A stretch of DNA of 64,000 nucleotides from CAZAYY01 sp964489525 (GTDB lineage Bacteria > Chloroflexota > Anaerolineae > Anaerolineales > JABWBV01). Below are positions 43,136 to 50,671 of the stretch, piece after piece (positions within the stretch are counted from its first letter, which is position 1; each line of letters opens with the position of its first letter). The stretch is from assembly GCA_964489525.1 (NCBI GenBank), contig CAZAYY010000017.1, forward strand, positions 1-64,000. Reading direction: 5' to 3'. The position numbers and the translations under genes were made by a program. The notes under the pieces are model-generated. The model saw only the letters and a program-made list of their open reading frames with translations, searched no databases and was not told where the DNA came from.

Positions 43136-46126
43136 ATGAACAAACCCGCATTTTATGCACACATCCGAACGCTGCGCACATGGGCGCTGCTGCTTGGTTG
43201 GCTGCTGACCTGGGTTATGCTGGCCGGGCTGTTTAACGGGGCTGTTCCCCAAACAGCTCAGGCGCAGGATGCAGACCCAGGCGGTGGAACCCCGGCCAGC
43301 CTGGATGCCGTGCTGGTGGTGAAGGTGTTTTTTTCCGGGGAAGAGGAACTGCGCACCCTGGCGGCCCGCCTGGATGTTTGGGAAGTCCGCCGCGATGAAG
43401 GCTATATCATCGCCGGAATGCAGCCGCAAGAGTTCAACCTGCTCTCGGCGCAAGGATACCGCCTGGAGCTAGACGAAGCGCAAACCGAACTGCTCAACCG
43501 CCCATTGGAATACCTGCCCCAGCAGGTTTCTGGCATACCGGGCTTTCCGTGCTACCGCACCGTGGTCGAGACCTTTTCGGGTGCCCAGGGGCTGGCCAAC
43601 ACCTACCCCACCCTGGCCGAGTGGCTGGACATTGGCAACTCGTGGGAAAAGAACAGCGGCCTGGGGGGCTGGGATATCTGGGTGCTGCGCCTGACCAACG
43701 AAGCCATTGGCGGCGACAAACCGAAGCTGATGATCGTCACCGGCCTGCATGCCCGCGAATACACCCCGCCCGAACTGGCCATGCGTTTTGCGGAATACCT
43801 GCTGAACAACTACGGGGTGGACCCCGATGTGACCTGGATGCTTGACAGCCACGAGGTGCATCTGGTGCTGCATGCCAACCCGGATGGCCGGATAAAGGCA
43901 GAAACCGGGCTTTTATGGCGAAAAAACACCAACAACAACTTCTGTGCCAACACAGATTCGCGCGGGGTGGATTTAAACCGCAATTTTTCTTTCCAGTGGG
44001 GCTGCTGCGGCGGATCGAGCGGCACCCCTTGCAATTATGAATACCGAGGTCCTTCACCGGCCTCGGAACCGGAAACCCAGGCGATCCAGAATTATGTGCG
44101 CAGCCTGTTCCCCGACGAGCGCCCCGAAGACCTGTTCACCCCCGCCCCGGCGGATAAGCCGGGTATCTTTCTGGACATTCACAGCTACGGCAAGCTGATT
44201 CTTTGGCCGTGGGGGTTTACCCCTGGGCTGCCGCCCAACAACGCTGCCCTGGTCAACCTGGGCTACCGCTTTGCGTTCTTCAATGGCTATATCCCGGTTC
44301 AGGCCATCCAGCTTTACCCGACCGATGGTGCAACGGACGATTTTGCCTATGGCGATGTGGGCGTTGCGGCCTACACCTTCGAGTTAGGAACCAACTTCTT
44401 TGAGCTGTGCAGCTATTTTGAAGGGACGATTATGCCGCAAAACCGCCCGGCGCTGCTGTATGCCCTGCGGGCGGCGCGCACCCCATACCAGGCTCCTTTT
44501 GGGCCGGATACGCTGTCCATCACCCTTCCGGCAGGGCGCTTTGTCCAGGCCGGGCAGCCGCTCAGCCTGGCCGCCACAGCCAACGACACCCGCTACGCCA
44601 CAGCCGCTCGCCCGCCGGTGGGGGTAACAGGTGCAGAAGCATATACCGGCGTTCCCCCCTGGAATGGGGGAACCCCCACCGCCCTGTCGGCGCAGGATGG
44701 CGCTTTTGGCGGCAGCATTGAAAACATTCAAGGGTCAGCCAGCACAGCCGGTCTTTCCAGTGGTAAGCATTTGGTTTACCTGCGGTCGCGCGACGAAAGT
44801 TATTGGGGTCCGCCCTACGCCGCTTTTTTCTACATCTATGACCAGTATACGCTGCAGAAAACCGTGAACAAAACGGCAGTTTTGTTGGGCGATGAATTGG
44901 AATATACCCTTACCTTCACCCTGCAGATGGGCGGCAGCCACACCGGCTCCTTTTCTTTCAGTGACCCGCTGCCGCCGGAGACCAGCCTGGTCCCTGGCTC
45001 GGTGCTTCTCAACGGCAGCCCGGCGCCGGAATTGTTCAACTCCGATCAAAACGTGATTGAGGAAGCCCTGCCGCTCACCTTTTCGGGCAGCACCCAGGTG
45101 GTGATCCAGTATAAAGTACTGGTTGCCCAGGCCCTGCCGGATGCGGTCATTACCACCCAGGCGCAGGCCAATGTTGTTCTCAATACCTATACCATGCCCA
45201 CCCTTTCAGCCCAAACCAACACCCCGTTCCTGGCCGACCTGGCTTTTGAAAAACATGTGTCCGACCCGGAGCCCAGTGCCGGGCAGGTATTCACCTATAC
45301 CCTGTCGGTGCTGAACCAGGGCGGCTTTACGGCGGAAAGCGTTGAGGTGGTGGACGATTTGCCGGCTGGCCTGGCGCTGGTCAGTGCCCCGGAGTGCATG
45401 GTGGATGCCGGCGTTTTGCGCTGCCCGTTGGGCACCCTGCTGCCCGGGCAATCGGCCTTGCGTGAGGCGGTGGTGACTGGCAGTGCGGGCTGGTATACCA
45501 ATACAGCCACGGTGGTTTCAACCCTGGTTGAGCCAGACGAAGCCAACAACACCGCCTCGGTTGCGGTGCATGTGGTGGATGATGAGGATGGAGACGGAAT
45601 TCTCGATCATATTGAAAACGGCGCCCCCAACAACGGGGACGCCAACCAGGATGGTATTCCCGATGCACAGCAGCCCAATGTTGCCTCGCTGCCCGCTGCA
45701 AATGGCACCTACCTGACCCTGGAAACCGCCTCCCCGGCTGCATTTAACCACGTGGCGGCTGCGGGCGGGTTGTGGTTCGCTGCCAACTCTGCCTTGCTGA
45801 CCCCTTACGGCATGCTGCAATTTGCACTGCTGCCCGAATTGGCCCTGGAACGCGAGGTGACTCCCACCCTGCAGGTGACCCTTACGGTGCACTGCCAGGG
45901 CTGCGCTTTCGCGGCGTATTGGTCTCTGCTGGATGACCAGGGCGAGTGGGGTGCTTTGCCGTATGATGGCGGGGTTGGGGCGCTGCTGGCGGATAACCAG
46001 GCCCTGCTTTTCTTGCAAGATGGCGCCCCAGGGGATTGGGACGGAGCCGCCAATGGGCAGGTTCAACACACCGGCGCCCTGGTGATTCAGGCCTACAGGA
46101 TCTGGATGCCCATCATTGGCAGGTAG
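43136..46126 (+). CDS. Secreted M14 zinc carboxypeptidase with DUF11 repeats
   Basis: 996-residue exported protease. Signal peptide 1-45 (AQAQ cut), a propeptide-like domain, then the M14 domain at about 140-450: zinc site GLHAREYTPPEL (HxxE), HANPDGR, GVDLNRNF substrate Arg, third zinc His in LDIHSYG and catalytic Glu in AAYTFELGTNF. Two DUF11 (surface repeat) domains follow at about 580-680 and 700-810, a Ca-binding DEDGDGILDHIE type segment, and a C-terminal domain of the choice-of-anchor U kind. It ends in IWMPIIGR, a tail reminiscent of C-terminal motifs seen on secreted Chloroflexi proteins. Likely cell-surface or extracellular. Confidence 0.9.
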   Translation: MNKPAFYAHIRTLRTWALLLGWLLTWVMLAGLFNGAVPQTAQAQDADPGGGTPASLDAVLVVKVFFSGEEELRTLAARLDVWEVRRDEGYIIAGMQPQEFNLLSAQGYRLELDEAQTELLNRPLEYLPQQVSGIPGFPCYRTVVETFSGAQGLANTYPTLAEWLDIGNSWEKNSGLGGWDIWVLRLTNEAIGGDKPKLMIVTGLHAREYTPPELAMRFAEYLLNNYGVDPDVTWMLDSHEVHLVLHANPDGRIKAETGLLWRKNTNNNFCANTDSRGVDLNRNFSFQWGCCGGSSGTPCNYEYRGPSPASEPETQAIQNYVRSLFPDERPEDLFTPAPADKPGIFLDIHSYGKLILWPWGFTPGLPPNNAALVNLGYRFAFFNGYIPVQAIQLYPTDGATDDFAYGDVGVAAYTFELGTNFFELCSYFEGTIMPQNRPALLYALRAARTPYQAPFGPDTLSITLPAGRFVQAGQPLSLAATANDTRYATAARPPVGVTGAEAYTGVPPWNGGTPTALSAQDGAFGGSIENIQGSASTAGLSSGKHLVYLRSRDESYWGPPYAAFFYIYDQYTLQKTVNKTAVLLGDELEYTLTFTLQMGGSHTGSFSFSDPLPPETSLVPGSVLLNGSPAPELFNSDQNVIEEALPLTFSGSTQVVIQYKVLVAQALPDAVITTQAQANVVLNTYTMPTLSAQTNTPFLADLAFEKHVSDPEPSAGQVFTYTLSVLNQGGFTAESVEVVDDLPAGLALVSAPECMVDAGVLRCPLGTLLPGQSALREAVVTGSAGWYTNTATVVSTLVEPDEANNTASVAVHVVDDEDGDGILDHIENGAPNNGDANQDGIPDAQQPNVASLPAANGTYLTLETASPAAFNHVAAAGGLWFAANSALLTPYGMLQFALLPELALEREVTPTLQVTLTVHCQGCAFAAYWSLLDDQGEWGALPYDGGVGALLADNQALLFLQDGAPGDWDGAANGQVQHTGALVIQAYRIWMPIIGR

Positions 46127-46157
46127 CGAATGAATTGCAAAACGTTTACGAATTGCT

Positions 46158-46209
46158 CAGCCCCACCCCCCTTCCCAGCGGGAAGGGGGGACAGCGGGGG
46201 GATGGGTGA
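46158..46209. repeat. Family D hairpin repeat, copy D3
   Basis: AGCCCCACCCCCCTTCCCAG, CGGGAAGGGGGG and GGGGGGATGGGTGAC, in the 113-bp gap between the peptidase and flippase-like genes. Confidence 0.7.
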
Positions 46210-46239
46210 CTCCCTACTTTTTTTGGAGAAGGTTTTTAT

Positions 46240-47286
46240 ATGTCCATGATTAAAAGTTGGAAATTTTGGTTGGGGCTCGCCATCAGTGCATTTTTCTTGT
46301 GGATTTCGCTGCGCGGCTTGAAACTGCAAGAGGTTTGGGAGGTTTTTAAATCTGCCAATTACTGGTGGCTGCTGCCTGCAGTGGGGGTCTATTTTATCGG
46401 GGTCTGGGTGCGGGCCTGGCGCTGGCATTATTTGCTCTCGCCCATTAAGCCCATCCCGACCCGGGTGATGTTCCCAATTGTGACCATTGGCTACATGGGC
46501 AACAACATCTTCCCGGCCCGGGCCGGCGAAGTGCTGCGGGCGGTGGTGCTGCGCCGGGATGAAGGGGTTCCGATATCCGCCTCCCTGGCCACCATCATCG
46601 TGGAGCGCATTTTTGATGGCGTGGTCATGCTGGCTTTTGTGTTTCTCAACTTCCCCCGCTTGGCCGGGTTAAGCGGCAGTTCGGGGTTTGTGGGCAGCAT
46701 CGAACAGGTTGCCATTTGGGGGGCGGTCATTTTTGCTGCTGCCCTGGGAGGCTTTGTGGCGGCGGCCATGTTCCCGGCTTTCACCACCCGGGTGAGCGAA
46801 TGGTTCATCATCCGGCTGATGCCCAAGCGCCTGCACGCACCGCTGCTTGGGCTTGCCGGGCGCTTTTTAGAGGGCCTGGCTTCGCTGCGCTCACCCTTTA
46901 GCTCGCTCATGGTGTTCTTCACCTCTGTGTTTATCTGGCTGCTTGAAACTGCCAAGTATTGGTTTGTGATGCATGCGTTTTCGTTCAATGTAAGCTGGTT
47001 CATCTTGATGCTGATGAACGGCATCGTCAATCTCGCCACCACCATCCCCTCTGCCCCCGGGTACGTGGGGACTTTTGATGCGCCGGGCATTGAAGTGCTG
47101 GCCGCTGCCGGGGTAGACCGGGCCATGGCCGCCGGCTATACCCTGCTGCTGCATGCCGCGCTCTGGTTTCCCATCACGCTCCTGGGGGCCTATTACTACC
47201 TGTTCAAAGCTGGGATAAAATGGCAAGATGCCCTGGCAGCCGCAGAAAAAAGCCAATCGGAAGCGGAAGGGCAGGCGCCCAAGTAA
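46240..47286 (+). CDS. Lysylphosphatidylglycerol synthase TM-region (flippase-like) protein
   Basis: Integral membrane protein (348 aa) of the UPF0104/AglD-like family, with about eight helices. Family signature: WVRAWRWHYLL, then GYMGNNIFPARAGEVLRAVVLRR and IIVERIFDGVVMLAF. Only the membrane domain is present, without the lysyl-transferase part of MprF, so it probably moves a lipid-linked substrate between leaflets. Substrate unknown. GGAGAAGG precedes the ATG. The glycosidase gene follows 11 nt later. Confidence 0.85.
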   Translation: MSMIKSWKFWLGLAISAFFLWISLRGLKLQEVWEVFKSANYWWLLPAVGVYFIGVWVRAWRWHYLLSPIKPIPTRVMFPIVTIGYMGNNIFPARAGEVLRAVVLRRDEGVPISASLATIIVERIFDGVVMLAFVFLNFPRLAGLSGSSGFVGSIEQVAIWGAVIFAAALGGFVAAAMFPAFTTRVSEWFIIRLMPKRLHAPLLGLAGRFLEGLASLRSPFSSLMVFFTSVFIWLLETAKYWFVMHAFSFNVSWFILMLMNGIVNLATTIPSAPGYVGTFDAPGIEVLAAAGVDRAMAAGYTLLLHAALWFPITLLGAYYYLFKAGIKWQDALAAAEKSQSEAEGQAPK

Positions 47287-47297
47287 GGAAAATATCC

Positions 47298-50066
47298 ATG
47301 AAAGAGACCAAAACCACCCAACCCTCTCACCCACTTCCCCCCCATTTTTTGCTGCCTTTCCGCCCGGCGGCCAACCCCGCCGCAGTGGTTGTGTTGGGCA
47401 GCCTGCGCGTCACCCTGCTGACCGGGCGGCTGCTGCGCCTGGAATATTCCCCCTCCGGCGTGTTTGAAGACCGCCCAAGCCAGGCCTTCTGGTTTCGCGA
47501 GCAGCCGGTTCCGCCATTCACCGTGCGCAGTGTGCAGGGCGGTTTGCCGGGCGAGGCCCAAGAGGGCGGGCTTGCCGGGCAGTATACCGACCTTGTTGAG
47601 ATTGAAACCGATTTTTTGCGCCTCCGCTATGCGGTTGGGGTGCCGCTGGATGCCATTCCATCCCCCCTCGAAGTGCTGGTCAAAACCACCGGCGTGGCCT
47701 GGCGCTGCGGCCTGCGCGACACGGGCAACCTCAAAGGCACTTACCGCACCCTGGATACCGTGGATGGGCATGTGCCCCTCGAACCGGGTCTGCTGTCGCG
47801 GGATGGTTGGTCCGTTGTGGATGACAGCAGCTCGCTGGTGTTTAACGAGCATGGCTGGCTGGTGCCGAGGCAGACGCAGCCAGGAACCAGCGATTTGTAT
47901 TTCTTCGGTTACGGCCGCGCCTACCAGGACTGCCTGGCCGATTTTCGCGCAGTGGCCGGCCCCGCCGCCCTTGTTCCTCGCTGGATTTTGGGCAACTGGT
48001 GGAGCCGCTACTGGGAATATTCTCAAGATGACATCGTGCGCCTGATTGCGGAATTCCAGGAAAACGAGGTGCCGCTTTCTGTGTTTATTATTGACATGGA
48101 TTGGCACATCACCCGCACGGGCAACGCCTCTTCGGGTTGGACAGGCTACACCTGGAATAAGGCGCTGTTCCCCAACCCAAAAGCCCTCATCCAGCATATT
48201 CACCAGCAAGGGCTGCGCACCGCGCTGAACCTGCATCCGGCCGAGGGCGTCCACCCGCACGAGGCGCAGTATCCGGCCTTTGCCCGCCAGATGGGCATAG
48301 ACCCCACCACCCAACAGCCCATCCCCTTCGACCTGGCTTCACCGCGCTTTGCCAACGCCTATTTCGACCTGCTCCACCACCCCTATGAAAAAGAGGGGGT
48401 GGATTTTTGGTGGATAGATTGGCAGCAGGGCACCCTCTCTGCTTTACCCGGCCTGGACCCGCTCTGGTGGTTGAACCATTTGCACTTCTACGACCTGGGG
48501 CGCAGCCCCGAAAAACGCCCCTTTGTGTTTTCGCGTTGGGGTGGGCTGGGTAACCACCGCTACCCGATTGGTTTTTCTGGCGACACAATTGTCTCCTGGC
48601 AGTCTTTGGCTTTCCAGCCCTACTACACCGCCACCGCCGCCAACGTGGGCTACACCTGGTGGAGCCACGACATCGGCGGCCATTTTGGCGGCGTGGAAGA
48701 CCCGGAACTCTACCTGCGCTGGGTGCAGTATGGCTTATTCAGCCCCATTCTGCGCCTGCACAGCACCAAAAACCCCTTCCATGAGCGGCGTCCCTTTGCC
48801 TATGACGCCGAAACCAGCCAGCTGGCTCGCCACGCCATGCAGCTTCGCCATGCCTTAATCCCTTACCTGTACAGCATGGCCTGGCGCGACCATCACCACG
48901 CCGAAGCCCCCATCCGCCCGCTGTACCACCTGGCCCCCGACAGCGAACCCGCCTACCATTATCCGCAGGTCTATACCTTTGGCAGCGAACTGCTGGCTGC
49001 ACCTTTCACCAGCCCGCGCGACCCCCACACCCGGCTCTCCCGCCAACCCATCTGGCTGCCGCAGGGGGATTGGTTTGACTTTTTCAGCGGGGCGCATTAC
49101 GAACCCGGCCACCACGTGGTATATGGCGGCTTGGACACCATCCCGGTGTTTGCCCGGGCGGGTGCCATTGTCCCCCTGGCGCCCCTGCCTTCCTGGGGCG
49201 GGTTGGAAAACCCACCGCACCTGCGCCTGCACATCTTCCCTGGCGCCGATAACCGCTTTGAATTGTACGAAGATGACGGAAAAAGTGCGCAGTATGCCCA
49301 GGGGCGCTATGCACTCACCCCCTACACCCTGCATTGGGAAAACAGCAGCCTGACCTTCACCATCGAACCCGCCCAGGGCGATGGATCGGTTTGCCCGCCT
49401 GTGCGCACATACGAACTGCGCTTCCATGCCCTGCAAAGCCCCAGCCAGGTGGTCCTGCGCCTGAATGGGGTCAAGCGCCAGCTTCCCAAGGATTTTTACG
49501 CCCACGACGCGGCCACACATACCCTGACCATCCCGGTTCCCTTCGAGCTTTCTCCAAAAGACAGCCTGGTTATCAGCATCCAGGGCCAGGGCGAGCAGCC
49601 GCTGATGGCCCGGCCTGGCCGCGTGCTGCCCGTTTGCCAGGCGTTGGTGGCCGGTTTTGCCCTGGAAACGGGCACAAAAGCCCAAATTTACCGCAGTCTG
49701 CCCGAATTAATTGCAGACCCTACCCTGCTGGCTCGTTTTCGCCCGGCCCTGAAAGACAGCCAGCTGCGGGCTTTGCTGGAAACCATCACCCGCGCCGGGG
49801 TAGACCGCACCTCTGTTACCGGAGACGATGTTTTGTTGATGTGGAACAACCACGCCAGCCAGCATCTTCACCCGGTTTATTACCAGCTCGCCGTCAACCA
49901 GCTGCGCTGGCCTTACACCTTTCGGGAGCGCGATTACCTGGAAGGCGGGGCGCTGCCCGCGTTTAAAGCCTATCCCGTTCAGGAGACTTTCCTGGCCAAC
50001 CCCTGGCGCATGGAGGTAGATTATTTTTCCACCCTGCGGCTGACCCTGAAAAGCGGAGATCGGTAG
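47298..50066 (+). CDS. GH31 family alpha-glucosidase/alpha-xylosidase
   Basis: Glycoside hydrolase (922 aa) with a retaining mechanism. Domain order: GH31 N-terminal sandwich at about 50-260, barrel 265-580, then DUF5110-like beta domains to about 755. Catalytic block FWWIDWQQG (nucleophile Asp) at about 375; acid/base region near FSGDTIVSWQSL; YTWWSHDIGGHFGG is a substrate loop. No signal peptide, so it acts on imported oligosaccharide. ATG 47298 chosen by AAGGAA 8 nt upstream; the longer frame overlaps the previous gene. The last 145 residues match no domain I recognise. Confidence 0.9.
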   Translation: MKETKTTQPSHPLPPHFLLPFRPAANPAAVVVLGSLRVTLLTGRLLRLEYSPSGVFEDRPSQAFWFREQPVPPFTVRSVQGGLPGEAQEGGLAGQYTDLVEIETDFLRLRYAVGVPLDAIPSPLEVLVKTTGVAWRCGLRDTGNLKGTYRTLDTVDGHVPLEPGLLSRDGWSVVDDSSSLVFNEHGWLVPRQTQPGTSDLYFFGYGRAYQDCLADFRAVAGPAALVPRWILGNWWSRYWEYSQDDIVRLIAEFQENEVPLSVFIIDMDWHITRTGNASSGWTGYTWNKALFPNPKALIQHIHQQGLRTALNLHPAEGVHPHEAQYPAFARQMGIDPTTQQPIPFDLASPRFANAYFDLLHHPYEKEGVDFWWIDWQQGTLSALPGLDPLWWLNHLHFYDLGRSPEKRPFVFSRWGGLGNHRYPIGFSGDTIVSWQSLAFQPYYTATAANVGYTWWSHDIGGHFGGVEDPELYLRWVQYGLFSPILRLHSTKNPFHERRPFAYDAETSQLARHAMQLRHALIPYLYSMAWRDHHHAEAPIRPLYHLAPDSEPAYHYPQVYTFGSELLAAPFTSPRDPHTRLSRQPIWLPQGDWFDFFSGAHYEPGHHVVYGGLDTIPVFARAGAIVPLAPLPSWGGLENPPHLRLHIFPGADNRFELYEDDGKSAQYAQGRYALTPYTLHWENSSLTFTIEPAQGDGSVCPPVRTYELRFHALQSPSQVVLRLNGVKRQLPKDFYAHDAATHTLTIPVPFELSPKDSLVISIQGQGEQPLMARPGRVLPVCQALVAGFALETGTKAQIYRSLPELIADPTLLARFRPALKDSQLRALLETITRAGVDRTSVTGDDVLLMWNNHASQHLHPVYYQLAVNQLRWPYTFRERDYLEGGALPAFKAYPVQETFLANPWRMEVDYFSTLRLTLKSGDR

Positions 50067-50077
50067 GAGAAAAATCC

Positions 50078-50671
50078 ATGAAAAACCCCGCACTTTCTCA
50101 AAAACAAAACCGCCTTTTTGGCCTTGGCCTGATTTTTATCGGCCTGTTGGTGCTTGCTGTGGCGGTTGTGCTCAGCTTGCCGCCCGCTGAAGACACGGCG
50201 CCGGCTGTTCTGCCTGCCGACCTGCCGCAGTTCTCTTCCGTTACCCCTGCCCGGGTGAATTTTGCCGCCCCCGAAATCGCGCTGACCGGCCTGAATGGCA
50301 AACCTGATGCGCTTTCCGAGTACCGCAACCAGGTGGTGCTGGTGAATAACTGGGCGGTTTGGTGCCCGCCGTGCAAGGTGGAAATGCCCCATTTGCAGGC
50401 CTACTACGAAACCCACAAGAAACAGGGTTTTGTCATTGTAGGCATCGAATCGGGCAGCTCAAAAGCCCAGGTACAGGAGTTTGTGTCCCAGGCAGGCCTG
50501 ACGTTTCCCATCTGGCTCGACCCGGGTGAACAGGTCATCCAGGCGTTTAATAATTACAACCTGCCCAGCTCTTACCTTGTGGATCAGAACGGGCAGGTTG
50601 TGTTGGCCTGGACGGGGGCCATTTCCGTAGAAATGCTGGAGCGTTATGTAACGCCTTACCTGGCCGATTGA
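50078..50671 (+). CDS. TlpA/ResA-like membrane-anchored thioredoxin
   Basis: 197-residue thiol-disulfide protein: one N-terminal helix (GLGLIFIGLLVLAVAVVL), then a TlpA-type thioredoxin fold facing outside. Active site WAVWCPPCKVEMP (CPPC), and cis-Pro in NYNLPSSYLVD. Likely reduces cytochrome c apoproteins or other exported Cys proteins, which fits the multiheme cytochrome at 3501. Its 3' end overlaps that of the P-type ATPase gene by 16 bp. Confidence 0.9.
   Translation: MKNPALSQKQNRLFGLGLIFIGLLVLAVAVVLSLPPAEDTAPAVLPADLPQFSSVTPARVNFAAPEIALTGLNGKPDALSEYRNQVVLVNNWAVWCPPCKVEMPHLQAYYETHKKQGFVIVGIESGSSKAQVQEFVSQAGLTFPIWLDPGEQVIQAFNNYNLPSSYLVDQNGQVVLAWTGAISVEMLERYVTPYLAD

Noticed and set aside
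45594..45640. Possible gene boundary at a Ca-binding segment in the M14 peptidase
   Set aside because: The frame is continuous and the segment is a common linker before C-terminal surface domains.
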